Source: Sweltsa coloradensis
Lineage: Eukaryota > Arthropoda > Insecta > Plecoptera > Chloroperlidae
DNA: 64,000 nucleotides
Direction: 5' to 3'
NCBI GenBank assembly: GCA_024449915.1
Contig: JAMZAV010000306.1
Span: forward strand, 124,001 to 188,000
Part shown: positions 13,175-25,204 of the stretch, piece by piece
Position numbering within the stretch: position 1 is the first letter of the stretch
How the letters are laid out: every line of letters starts with the position of its first letter
Position numbers and translations under genes: made by a program
Notes under the pieces: generated by a model
The model's database searches: none
Seen by the model: only the letters and a program-made list of their open reading frames with translations
What the model was told of the DNA's origin: nothing

Positions 13175-13300
13175 TCGCGAGTGAAGAAAACCTCGGGGAT
13201 AACTTTCAGTCAGGATTGCCGTTGACGGGATTCGAACCCGTGACCTACCAAACAAGAGACTCACACTATACGCATGAGCCAACTCTATCGGTATCACGCA
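13175..13300 (-). mobile_element. tRNA-derived SINE, family S1, copy a
   Basis: On the minus strand a tRNA-like head runs from about 13299 to 13215, with a B box GGTTCGAATCC and an A-box-like AGAGTTGG. It is followed by the S1 tail (CAATCCTGACTG, then a CCGAGGTTTTC-type block). The same head-plus-tail order is found on the plus strand at 21541, 58761 and 61195. The copy is short, its 3' tail decays after about 13175, and it abuts the D1 repeat that begins at 13323. Confidence 0.75.
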
Positions 13301-13322
13301 CAAGCGTTTGAGCTGCATAATT

Positions 13323-14027
13323 AAGCGAGCGAAGCGAGCGTTTCCATTTGACTCTGCCGGAAAAATTAGTCACTGGTTTTGTTTTTTTTTTTTTTTTTTT
13401 TGTTTGTTGTTTTTTTTTTTTTTTTTGTTTGTATGTCTCGCGATAACGTTCGAACGGAGGCTCGGATCGAGTTGAAATTTTCACCATCCGCAAGCTTTGT
13501 TCTCGATTGAATGCCATTAGTTTTGTGGCAAAATCGTTCAAAAAGTTAAAAAGTTACATTAAAGTTAATCGAAAGTTTTTTTTTCAAACTCAACGGCGAC
13601 AAAATCTGAGATAGCCAAATCATTTAGAATGTCCGTCCGGTCACGAATATGTTAATTTTATTTTGATCCGATAAGTAGTGTAGATGGAAATTACATTATA
13701 ACAAAAGTAACGTTGCCATGGCAACGAAAAGACGCGCGAAGTTTCTAATGCACTGCCACCTAGAAGTAATCAAAATACTTTCGAGGAAGCAGTCTAATAT
13801 TTGTCAACAAAGAGATTAAATAGTTTCCCCAAGGAGTCAAGGTCCTCTAGATGGCGGTGGATTTTAAAGTAAAGATTTAAACACGGGTTTACCCAAATAC
13901 CTTGGCAATAATAAATAATACTGGAAACGCGAACGTCGTAAATTTTTAAATTTAAAAAAATGTGCAATTTGGGTCTAGCTATAGCACGTGCTCGCTTATC
14001 AACGCGTCCAACAGAGCGTTTCCTAGT
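13323..14027 (+). mobile_element. Dispersed element D1, copy A (705 bp)
   Basis: The copy begins with TTAAGCGAGCGAAGCGAGCG, then a T-rich tract (13379-13437), then about 590 bp shared almost exactly with 14781-15368. A perfect 16-bp palindrome CGTTGCCATGGCAACG (13711-13726) matches the RFX X-box consensus. It ends at GCGTTTCCTAGT, as copy C does. There is no recognisable protein and there are no terminal inverted repeats. The class is unknown; a non-autonomous element or LINE 3' fragment is possible. Confidence 0.75.
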
Positions 14028-14347
14028 ATTTAATATTCACAGATAAACTAAGTGCACTCTAAAACTACTCAATGCAGTGTGTGTGTCGACTGTAGATTGG
14101 ATAATATTATAATCCCAAAGCATTTGCGGAATGAGATAAAACCCTGGATTACTGTGCAAATACAGCCAGAAAGTATCAAACGCTAAAACTCAAGAATCAG
14201 CATGTAGAGGCTACTGTATTTTTATTTTATTTTTCACCTTTTTTACAAGTACCCTACATATATTAATATAGTTATGAATAATAATACAAAATATGGTGTA
14301 CGAGTATCTTTGTATGAAAGAAAGTGTTTTATATACCTTAATAATTG

Positions 14348-14753
14348 TTAAGCGAGCGAAGCGAGCGTTTCCATTTGACTCTGCCGGAAAAAATAGTCAC
14401 TGGTTTTGTTTTTTTTTTGTTTTGTTTTTTTTTGTTTTTGATTTTTTGTTTTTTTGTTTGTATGTCTCGCGATAACGTTCGAACGGAGGCTCGGATCGAG
14501 TTGAAATTTTCACCATCCGCAAGCTTTGTTCTCGATTGAATGCCATTAGTTTTGTGGCAAAATCGTTCAAAAAGTTAAAAAGTTACATTAAAGTTAATCG
14601 AAAGTTTTTTTTTCAAACTTCACGGCGACAAAATCTGAGATGGCCAAATCATTTAGAATGTCCGTCCGGTCACGAATATGTTAATTTTATTTTGATCCGA
14701 TAAGTAGTGTAGATGGAAATTACATTATAACAAAGTACAGTTACCATGGCAAC
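14348..14753 (+). mobile_element. Dispersed element D1, copy B (5' part only)
   Basis: The copy starts with the same TTAAGCGAGCGAAGCGAGCG and T-rich tract as copy A and is nearly identical through to the X-box palindrome, here GTTACCATGGCAAC at 14740-14753, where homology stops. About 27 bp of other sequence then leads into copy C, so B and C together form a tandem in which B lacks the 3' half and C lacks the 5' leader. Confidence 0.75.
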
Positions 14754-14780
14754 GGAAAGTCGTGCAGCTTTTTTGGCTCA

Positions 14781-15368
14781 TGATAGCGGTCGAACGGAGG
14801 CTCGGATCGAGTTGAAATTTTCACCATCCGCAAGCTTTGTTCTCGATTGAATGCCATTAGTATTGTGGCAAAATCGTTCAAAAAGTTAAAAAGTTACATT
14901 AAAGTTAATCGAAAGTTTTTTTTCAAACTCAACGGCGACAAAATCTGAGATAGCCAAATCATTTAGAATGTCTGTCCGGTCACGAATATGTTAATTTTAT
15001 TTTGATCCGATAAGTAGTGTAGATGGAATTACATTATAACAAAAGTAACGTTCCCCATGGCAACGAAAAGACGCGCGAAGTTTCTAATGCACTGCCACCT
15101 AGAAGTAATCAAAATACTTTCAAGGAAGCAGTCTATTATTTGTCAACAAAGAGTTTAAATAGTTTTCCCAAAGGGAGTCAAGGTCCTCTAGATGGCGGTG
15201 TATTTTAAAGTAAAGATTTAAACACGGGTTTCCCCAAATACCTTGGCAATAATAAATAATACTGGAAACGCGAACGTCGTAAATTTTTAAATTTAAAAAA
15301 ATGTGCAATGTGGGTCTAGCTATAGCACGTGCTCGCTTATCAACGCGTCCAACTGAGCGTTTCCTAGT
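14781..15368 (+). mobile_element. Dispersed element D1, copy C (lacks 5' leader)
   Basis: Homology to copy A begins at the CGAACGGAGGCTCGGATCGA segment and continues to GCGTTTCCTAGT. The palindrome is disrupted here (GTTCCCCATGGCAAC, 15050-15064). Near-identity to copy A over more than 550 bp implies a recent origin or gene conversion. Confidence 0.75.
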
Positions 15369-17026
15369 TAAATAAACCACATTCCTTCTGTTCTAATGTG
15401 CACATATAGTTTAACAGCGAAGAAACAAACTTTGTGATAAGAAGCACTACACAAAACAATTCCAAAGACATTAAACATATGTTTCTCTTTTAGGGGGTTG
15501 GATTAGAATTTCAAATATAGTAGTAAATTGTAATGGAAAAGGTTTGGAATATTAGAACAGATGCCTAAAGCCCGGTTAAAAGCCCACTTGAAGCAATTTG
15601 ATGAAGAATATAAAACACAAATGGTGACCTGGCTCGTACCAAACCCAGGCTTATAACTAAATGTTAGCTCTTCGGTGCAATAATAATATGTGCATCTGTA
15701 ACAGAGAGCTGTCAGTAAGACATGAAGGTAAAACAGGAAGCTCTCCTTTGTTTACATATAGGCGTTAGTCATGACACACATATTTCCAACAAATGTAAGC
15801 ATTTAAAATGAAAGATGTTATGTAAATAGCCGTATTTGTTTAACCAGAGTTCGGGTAATATCGTTTTTACAGTTAAACACATATTTTCCTGGCGTATTGC
15901 ATCGCTACTACTCAAATAAAACATGGTTGATATTTACGATAGAAATACAAACACAGATACGAAGATAAATGCATGTTTAGAAATCATTCGTATACATTAC
16001 AAGCTCACAGAACGTACATATATTAAATTGTGTATGACAGCGGACTCTCGCATATGGTATGCATGTAGTTGAATTCTACGCCCAGTACAGAATAACTGAA
16101 GTAACAGTGAAATATTAATAAGTATGTGAAGTTCGTAATCTCAATTAAATTAAAGCAAGGGAATTCACTACGATTCGTGTTTGTTCGTACGTTTCGAACT
16201 AGGTCGATATTTTTCTATCGATCCAGAAAAATTTGTTATGCTATATTTAAAAAGTTGAAACCAATCGATCCTCGTACAAAAGGATTGTTTAAAACAAAAA
16301 TTGGCCCCGTCTGGTGAAACACACTTTTAAATATCGATTAAAAATTGCAATTTTGAATGACTTTTTAGAACTGGTACATTAAAGTCTGTAACTTAAATGG
16401 AAACAAGGGCCACGCACAAGAAATAACTAATTATTTATCTATCGGAATGTGAAAACTGAACAAGAAAGTGTAGATTTTCGTTCATGTAATCCGAAAAGTG
16501 CGAAAGTAATGTTCTCTAGACCGGACTTCGAGTTCATTTACTGTGATTTGAATTTCGGGGGTAACTTTACTGATAGTAATTTCGGTGAGTGTTTCACAGG
16601 ACCATGATGCAAAAGGTTTCAAATTAGTGAGTCATAAACTATTTATACAGTGAGTTTATAGTGAATAATTAGTACCGTAATGATGCTTTTAGAGCCTAAT
16701 TAAAGTGATATGTACGTGTTTCTCTGCAGCCGTGTGGAGGTTGGAGTAACTGACTGTGGCAGTCCTGCAAGTTCTATAGAGATAGAGACAGACGGGTACG
16801 TCGTGTTGTCTTGTACATCTAGGAGGTGATCTTTATTAATTGTAGCTCGCGACTAAGCCGAGCGGAGGCGCCTAACTAAGAAGATATCTCATCTGTCAGG
16901 TCATTGCTGTAGCGAGTGCGATGTGTAGGCATAACCCACGAGAGTTGCACCAGGAAACCTGCAGCAACGCACGCAGACTTTGAAGAGGTGTGACATGCAA
17001 TTGCAAGAAGATGTAAACTTTGAACA
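15369..17026. other. No gene seen
   Basis: AT-rich sequence. The segment at about 16840-17000 is richer in GC and CpG. The open frame at 16126-16317 has no recognisable domain. Confidence 0.4.
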
Positions 17027-17160
17027 CGTTTCTCGATTTGATTAGTTGGGAAATACTACCATAGGTGGAATCGTGTTAAATATCCATCACGATCGGGGTT
17101 CGAACCCGAGTCTACCACATTCCAGGTAGGCGCCTTAGCCAACTAGACCACCGAGACGGT
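17027..17160 (-). mobile_element. tRNA-derived SINE, family S3, copy i
   Basis: The minus strand from 17157 to 17086 folds as a 72-nt tRNA-like cloverleaf: acceptor GTCTCGG/TCGTGAT with one mismatch, D arm GTCT/AGGC, T arm TCGGG/CCCGA, A box TGGTCTAGTTGG and B box GGTTCGAACCC. The anticodon position reads GGA, but there is no long serine variable arm, so this is not a functional tRNA-Ser. Downstream on the minus strand a CCACCTATGG...AAATCGAGAAA tail is shared with the copies at 49.4-49.6 kb, which shows a SINE rather than an isolated tRNA pseudogene. Confidence 0.7.
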
Positions 17161-20100
17161 AACTATTTAACTTCTGACTTGTAGTTGCATTATAGATCTC
17201 AATGGATGGAACAGTACTGCAACGAATATCTGTTGCCTTTGAATTGAACCGACCAAACACACATTATTTATAATGTCATTACCTTACGCAGGTATGAGCG
17301 AGAATTTATTTCTCGCTTTGAACACGTTGTTAACATAGTAAAAAATGATTGATTGATTGATTGTACGTTTTACTCTAAAGATTAAGAAAACAGTTTACTC
17401 GTGATTTTTATTTTGAGCTGACACATAACTTGTTTTCACTATGGCAACCACCAATCAGAAGCCTTGTAAATATTTACTGAGAGGACTAACTGGCAGATAA
17501 ATTTTAACTAGACATTGAAATTCTGGACAAACGAGTATAAGAATCTGTTATAAACCTAACGCTGGAAACTCTGCTTTTTCTGGTTGTCAAAAGGCCAAAA
17601 AGTTGCAAATGTTTCGATAACAAAGACACACATGTAAAATAAAACCCCTTAATTCACAATCATAAAATAAAAACATCAATGGCCAGCAACACCCGAGGAT
17701 TGCAGGGGTTAAAAAATACCTCCGTCCCTACGAAATCTGCCCCTTGATGGATTTTCCTGTGTTTTGAAGGCGAAAGTCGGCAACAAAGAACCGATTAAGA
17801 TAACAACGCCACTTCCAGTTCCATCAAGACGATTCCATCCCCTAACGACGACCAAGCTAAGACAACGGTCGGTTAGTGTGACACGCACGATAACATCGGA
17901 GATTATAACGAGGGATCTTAGCGTTTGTTGGCCAGACAAGAGTGTTTTGGTCAACCACCCCAACCCCACCCCACCCGGCACCCACACTTGTGTATTCGGC
18001 TCCAGCAAATACATACAATAACCTTTTCCGATATCTCCAAGAACAACACTTGTACATTTTTTTTTATTTGGAAAAATAACTCGATCCACTTATTTTGAAA
18101 CTCTACGACAAAATGAAAAACAACCAAAATTAAGTCAATCAATTAACCGTTACGAACAGTGACATCGTTGAACGCACTTGAAGAATAAAGAAAATGCAAT
18201 TTTAAAATTGCTTTGTTAACATTATTTTATGTTAAGTATTTATTAAAGAAATGCAGGCAGATAAAGAACATTGAATTGCAAATTTAATTACGTTGATTTA
18301 AATATGTTATTTTATCATATAGAACAAATTATTTCCGTACAACATCCACAATCCATCTTAAGACTGTTAACACATTCAAACGATGATATTTTAGTTCGGA
18401 AATATTCAACTTATTTTCTCACTTGAGTAATATGTGAGTCCAACGATGACATTTTTAATGTTTTTTTGTTTTTTTAATAATATATAGTTGTTCTCCTTTT
18501 CAAATCAGTTTTTTTACTGAATAGGATAAACATTAAAAAAATAAAAAATAAACAGGAGAAGGCAAGTGTTTTGGAGGTCTACTTTACTATGGTATTGGTA
18601 GTTAAATAATGCACAAGAGCGTCTCATGTTACAAAACTTGGTTAAACCGGTCAGTTTCAGGAAGTGACGCGTCTGCCCTTTTCTTTCCAACAATACTTAA
18701 AATGTGTGGTACGTGTTATTGCACTTTTGATGTGAAACGTCTGAAAATCTGTCTGACAATCAATGCAATTTAATTTTGCCCAAACAAAAGCTGAGAACAC
18801 AAATTGCACCAAAATTCAAAATATGCCTAAATGAATTTCTAATGGATCTAAGATCTAATGGATCTTTTTTTGTTGCATTATGTAGTGTTAAAAAACATAA
18901 TAATATGTTTCACTGAGTGATAAAGCATCGAACACTGAAAAAGTTAATTTTATGTGCCTTTATAATGAGTCTGGGTATCTTGAACATTGGAAAAATAATA
19001 TAAGAAGATAGAAGTCTATCAAACTCGGGCAAACTGTGTGTCACGTGTTATTTTATGTCACTTGTCGGGCTCTTGTTCATATTTTGTTCAAGTTTACCAT
19101 GAACATGATGGACGTAACCTACATTGTCTGATATTTCATCTCACAAGACTTTTACCGAGTTTGTACATAATAAGAAAAACGAAACATCTGTTATCAAATT
19201 ATCTTGTTAAGAAGAAAATCAGGTAATATGTAATCTCTTGCGTGACTAAATATTTAATACAAGAAGAAACTCCAGATTACAAATTCAAGACAGCAAACTA
19301 TACCGCATGAAAATTTCGAAAACGACCAAGAAAACTAAACTCAATTCCGAGTTTGTTTGAAGTTGTTTTCTTTCCTTGGCGGTAGCTTCAGTTTCCTGAG
19401 ACGTATCACGTCATACTCAACCATGCACAGTGTAGTGAGCAAACAAGACATGGGTAACAGCTTCCTGGATATTTGCATATAATTGTCTCTTGTATAGGGT
19501 TCTTGCACACGGCAGCTGAAAGGATATGTCCGTAGCTTTGTAGCTGAACATCTTATTACCGACTAGACATCTTGTAAACCGTGTTGAGGTTGTCTGCGAG
19601 CAAGGAGGTCATGCTATGACGATGACAGCTTTGCTGCACAAAGTCTTTGAGACAAGAATTGAAATCCATAATACCTCAAAAACAAAAATAAATACACATT
19701 TTAGATAAGAAGAAGGTTTTATAAAACAGGAAACGAACTTCTTTATAAAATTGTCACTAACAGTCACCAGACCCCCGCCACCAGCAAATATGATATTTAT
19801 TAAAACTTTTTATTTGGTCTTTGCAGCCAAGTCCTGCTTAAAACAAATTTTAAATGAAACAGGAAATAACAATTAAATGCAACCTACTAACTATATAGTA
19901 TAGTTTCTAAAAATTCAAATGGACCCTAAAAAATGTGCAACAAAATTGTCCCTTAATCCACTAGTAAAAGTTCTTTATGAACGATTTGAAGAACAATCTG
20001 TCCAGCGCTCATGATAATATGAAACTATGAAGTTTGAACTGTAAGCTCGAGTGGCTTTCCTCAAGTGCTGCTTTAATTTTGCTGGATCGAAGTATGATGA

Positions 20101-21540
20101 ATTAGCTATACACAATGACTTTACAACAGTTGTTTATAGCCTAGTGTTAGGGTGATAAAAACATAGTTTTGCCTAGTTGACGGTCTATACCTATAATATC
20201 ACATTCTCCCTATAGGTATTAATTTTATTAATGTTTTTCTACGTTTACTTACTCGACAAGAGGGACATTCTTCACATTAATAATAACGTATGTTTATTAG
20301 TCTGGCGTTCATTGAATTCTCCTCACTGTTCCTCATGTCACGCCAGGGAATTGACAATGTGTGTTCTCTTAAATAATACATCGAATTCCTCGCGTCCCAT
20401 CCGAGTATTGTGAGTTCACTACACTTGGTAAAGTGATTCATCAGGAAGGGAATTAAGCAACGAGAGAAGAGTTAACTAAAAGAGTAATTAATCATGTTTT
20501 TGTCGGGCGAGTTTGCCTGTCCTGAATGGCTACTACGGGCGAACCCCCTGCCGCGGGATATATTTCAGTGTTGGACAAACAAGGTGGAACGAATGTCTAA
20601 ACCAATAACTTAATTTCAAATTTAAATAATTATATTTACAAGTTTGTCAAGAAAGGCTTTTTTAAAATTAATTCTGATTACAATTATGTTTTATCTTGCA
20701 CTTGAATATAAATTAAGTTCGTAACTAACAAGGGGGACTAAAATAATAATCATTTGATTTTTATGCCACCCATGGCACACACAAGTTTTACCAGTTTTTT
20801 CCGTATCAATCACACGTCATAATGCCTAAAACAATCTCGTACCCTATGTAAAAGAAGCGTAACACATCCCTAATGTCACGTAGTCAAGTTTGGTGATTAT
20901 ACTAGACTCTTTAGTACTCGTAATCCGGCTAATAATGTACTCGAAAGGTTGTATAGACGTACACAAACATACAGAATGTTCCACAGAACAGGTCGTGACA
21001 AACAAACACACCGAATTCCATTTTGTCAATACGGCTTTGTGTTTTAGCCTTGTCTAAACCTCAGCATGGATTTACTGCTCTGTGTATTTATCGTAATAAT
21101 TGGGCCGAAAAGTAAACCAGTGCGCGTCCATAACTTCTGGATTGACATTCTGATTTTATATTGACAAAACAATTTTTGCTAAGCATACACACAGAGAGAC
21201 AATCCATTTAGCAAGTAACAAGCTGAAGCTAAACGGATAAACTTGTAAATGTAAACCGGAGCGAACAAATGCTGGCACAAACAACCAGCGTGTAATGATA
21301 AATACGGACATGTTTTACACCAGTCAGCAAACACGAAGAGGGTCAACAAAATCAACAACGAGACCGATCAATCATACGATTTATTCAGAGTCTTCCCACA
21401 TTGGGTGGGGGGGGGGGGGTCAAGCTATTATCGACGACATGATATTGTGCTGTTAATAACGCTATGTATTCAATGCGAGGGGCATTGTTGTCCAGTGATA
21501 ACACAACAAGAATATTCATTGGTAAATAACCGAGGATATA
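17161..21540. other. No gene seen
   Basis: Mostly AT-rich sequence. The open frame at 17709-18089 on the minus strand (126 residues) and its plus-strand shadow show no recognisable domain. A (GATT)n tract is at about 17347-17363. Nothing in 18.1-21.4 kb recurs elsewhere in the window as far as I could see; 21407-21419 is a G run. Confidence 0.4.
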
Positions 21541-21722
21541 GTGGGACTCTCACAAGCAAGGAAGCGCTTGACTCTGATTCGGGAAGTTCCGGGTTCGAAT
21601 CCCGTCGTGACCAACAATCCTGACTAAGGGATTTTTTTCTAGGTTTTCCACAGTCGTTAATGCGAATGCAAGGGAGTCCTCTCAAATTGCCCTCGGACAT
21701 CCCTTCACAATATTGTCCTATA
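21541..21722 (+). mobile_element. tRNA-derived SINE, family S1, copy b
   Basis: The tRNA-like head (about 21541-21612) has B box GGGTTCGAATCCCG. It is followed by CAATCCTGACTAAGGGA and a body reading AGGTTTTCCACAGTCGTTAATG...CCCTCGGACATCCCTTCACAA. This body is shared with the copies at 58.8 and 61.2 kb and partly with 13.2 kb. There is no protein, as expected for a SINE. Confidence 0.8.
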
Positions 21723-22880
21723 CGCAACAAACTAAGATTAAACACCTGACTGAAGAGAGGCATACATTGTAATCTATATCAGGTATCCATCGATCAAAAT
21801 TTAAAATTTAAGTTACAGATGCGGTCACATTGCAAATTATTTTGTCTGATATTCAAGTCCATGTTCTGAAAAATAGTTAATTAAAATAGGCAGTTCTGAA
21901 CTCGTCTCCTCTCCTCTGCTTCATACGATCACACTTTTAGTTCGTCTGAAATGGGTAAATCCATATTTTAAACTTTTATCACATGGCTTTTGTCATGAAA
22001 ATTCTTACCATGATATAGAAACAAAACAAATAATAGGCCTCTTAGTTGACATTGCTAAAACACACTTTTTTCAATTTGGCTGATTGTAGTCATATTGAAA
22101 GAAATCGTGATTGTTCAAAGCAGCGTATGTCCTTCATCAAAGCGCCTAAAAATTTCACCCTAAAACAGAACCGATAACAATACTTGACATGCCATCTCAT
22201 CTCCACCAAGTATAATTGTCAAGATGCGAGATTACTAGACTCATATACTTGGCTCTCTCTCTCACACGGGGGTGACTTGAGAGTGGTTCATTACGAGCGG
22301 GGGTGTACCTATACGCACGACGGAGCGCCGTGCACGGGAGATACGATGAAAGAAGAAGAAGAAGAAAGAGATGTGACGAACGGAGGGAGGGAGAGATACA
22401 AGGACATCATTGAACGTAAGGGGGGTGAACCTTTAAGCCAAATGAGACTCGCGCCGCTAGTAGCGCTCCTGGCGGATGAGGGTGGCGTAGAAGACTCGAC
22501 AGGGACATTACTCTAACTCGGCTTGTGTTTGATATGAACAAAAGCACGGACTCTAGGTGGAGATGTAGCCGCGTGCGTGTTGAAATATGGTAACAATGTG
22601 ACTCGCTCACACTGGCTTAGATGTGACAAGGAAATAGAAGATGTGAAGTAACACATTGTATGTATCACATGTGAGATTTATTTCTGACGATAAAGGAATT
22701 GTGATGCATACATGAATCGTTATACAAAATTTCTACCGTCGACGTATTTAAATTAAATAGTATAAATTAATAAATTACAACAATAATGAAAATAAATAAT
22801 TGTAATATAATATTTTGTAATCAATAATGGTTTAGTTATACTTTAGAAATGGAAATGTACATATCACTTTTTGTTTCGCT
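21723..22880. other. No gene seen; GC-richer patch
   Basis: About 22250-22570 is richer in GC and holds GAAGAA-type repeats and an open frame (22184-22516) without a recognisable domain. Confidence 0.4.
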
Positions 22881-23360
22881 TTATATAACAATTTGAATTT
22901 GAATGTTGTCATGTAGATGTAGATTTGTGTAGTTTGTATACGAAGAGTGCATTCAAAAAGTGTAGATAAAATAATGAATAAATGATAAAAAATAGTGTAA
23001 ATAGAATATTTTTCGTAATTTATAACGATAAGGATAATCGAAACAAAATTTCACTTTGGTTTATATTATCCCAGCAAACACGTATGTGGTTGCCCGCACT
23101 CTACCCGCAGTCCCACCCAATGTGGATTCTATGCGGGCAGCCCACACGGGCCCCATGAGAAAGTGTCTACCGGGCCGGTAGTGGGATCCATGCGGGCATG
23201 CCCGCAGACTGCGGGTGACATGCGGGGCTGCCCACAGTATGCCCACATGGTTTAATTACTGAACCCGCATGGCACCCACAGTATACCCGCATGGCTTAAT
23301 TATTGTACCTGCATGTCACTCACAGTATACCCGCTTTGGGTATACTGTGGGTGTATATAT
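22881..23360 (+). repeat. Minisatellite-bearing element M1, copy 1
   Basis: A degenerate tandem of CCCGCATG/GCCCACA-type units (about 23077-23350) spells repeated near-palindromes such as ATGCGGGCATGCCCGCA. The adjoining 22900-23070 (TTTTTCGTAATTTATAACGATAAGG...CACTTTGG) is homologous to 30950-31025 beside the second minisatellite. The unit plus a conserved flank indicates a transposable element with an internal minisatellite. Class unknown. Confidence 0.6.
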
Positions 23361-24260
23361 ACTTATATCGCAGACTTTCACGGATGAATATGCGCACATT
23401 GTTTTTTCAGGTATTCCGGTTGTATTTTTTATTTAATTAGTTCCAACGCTGGAATTAATAAAAAAAAACCACACGGACTACCCAAAAATACAATCCCATC
23501 AATTTGGCACTCTTGCTAGCATGTCTTTTGGTCGGCACCTACCTGGCACTGGGTCGGCACCTGTCAGCATGAATGTTTGGCCTCAGCAACCCACGACTAT
23601 TCCACTCGCCCTAGCGAGTTAAATTTTGTGATGGCGAGTGTACACTTTAATCAGGTCTATTTTATCCACTCGCGGCAACTAGCAAAACTTCAAATTGTTG
23701 CCGTTATTTTATCAATCAAATAAAAATTAAAAAATAGTAAATTTTCCCAAATGCTTAATGCAAATAATTGTTACATTGTTTCAAAGAGGCGGGTCAAGTC
23801 ACAATTAGATGGAAAAATTAGTCAACATCAAAATTAAAAAACAATAAATAGTGGTGAAAAACCATAATATGCATTCTAATACATTGACATGTCGCTTGAT
23901 TGTGGAAAGCAGAGAGTTTATCTGTCGGATAAGGATGGTCTCGGGATCACACCTTCAACAAAGACTACAGTAATTGTCATGTCGATAGCTACTGGTGTAG
24001 TGGGAATGGCTACATGATAACATAATCATAAATTTTGTCAAGCCATCAGCTGGTGTGTGGTCCTAGCATTGTTATTGGCCTAGAAGCTTTTGCTTGCCAG
24101 CTTAAAAAATGTGGCTTTTAAAGCAATAAAATTTCTAGAGGAGTAAAAATTTAATTATCTACGTGTAGTACGCAATTGCGGTTGCCACAATCAATTCTGC
24201 TAAATAAATTAAAATTATAAACCTAATATATTACAGTGCATTTGTAAATTGCAGGTTCAC
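23361..24260. other. No gene seen
   Basis: AT-rich sequence with no recognisable protein and no obvious repeat shared with the rest of the window. Confidence 0.4.
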
Positions 24261-24780
24261 TTAAAAAAATATTTTTAGAATCTGTAGGCCCTAGGATAAA
24301 ATAGCAATATCAAAGCTAGTAGTTTCAATTGCAGTGGATGTAATAATATTAATTCACATGTACTGACTATGGTAGGCTAATACTTTTGCAAACCTATGTC
24401 TATATAGGCCCTAAAATAGAAGAAAATTAAAAATTTACTAGGTTATTTGAAAAAATCAAATCATCAAAGGAATACCAGTTTTTTGAAAATACCCAGTGAT
24501 GACGCTATATCGAGAAATAATTTCATAACTTAGGCTAGGTGGGCCCTAAAATTCAGATATTATGTAGGCTATGATCGTCGATGCACCCAAATAGCCCATT
24601 GAATAACATTTACTTTGCAAATATTCTAAAAAATATAGAACCTATTATGAATTTTTATGGTAAATTTGCATGCATGCAGGCCTAGACATAATTTGGCGTA
24701 ACGGTAAAAAACAAAAAACAATTATTTTTTCAATAATGAAGAATTATATTTGTGCATGCGAGTGCTGCAATCTATTATTT

Positions 24781-25204
24781 TTGGGGATGCGCACGATAAT
24801 CAGAAATGGATAAAATTTTGATAATCGATAGTAAAAATTCATTATCGATAATCAAAATATAAAATAATTTTTCAATAGTGGCACGACCGAACTCTACGGA
24901 CAGAGTTTATATTATCTCACGTTTTTGCCATGGCACTGGCTGGGCTGAATATGGTGTCACACTCAAGATTTATGTTTGAAAATGAGCCATCAGCCCATAA
25001 CGGGAACCAAACACATGACATAGAAGACAGCAAGGCAGCAAATGGAACGCAATTGTATTTTTTTGACTTTCACTTGCCACACTTGAGGTTCCATTTTATA
25101 GATGGGAAAACAGGCTTGTAATATCGATTCGATAATGATAATGACAATGGGTGGGGTACCATTTTGATAATCGATAATGAAAAAAATATCGATTTGCACC
25201 CCTA
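24781..25204. mobile_element. hAT-like MITE, about 424 bp
   Basis: The left end TTGGGGATGCGCACGATAATC and the right end ...ATCGATTTGCACCCCTA form an imperfect terminal inverted repeat of the hAT type (TAGGGGTGC...). Internal GATAATCGATAATC strings sit near both ends. The flanking octamers TATTATTT (24773-24780) and AATATTTT (25205-25212) match at 6 of 8 positions, compatible with an old 8-bp hAT target duplication. The internal open frame (24930-25121) has no transposase features. Confidence 0.55.

Noticed and set aside
17086..17157. Functional tRNA-Ser(GGA)
   Set aside because: The cloverleaf is good, but there is no long variable arm, the acceptor stem has a mismatch, and a SINE tail is shared with other copies.
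17709..18089. 126-codon minus-strand frame overlapping frames on both strands
   Set aside because: Several mutually overlapping frames in one low-complexity-prone area; none has a recognisable domain.
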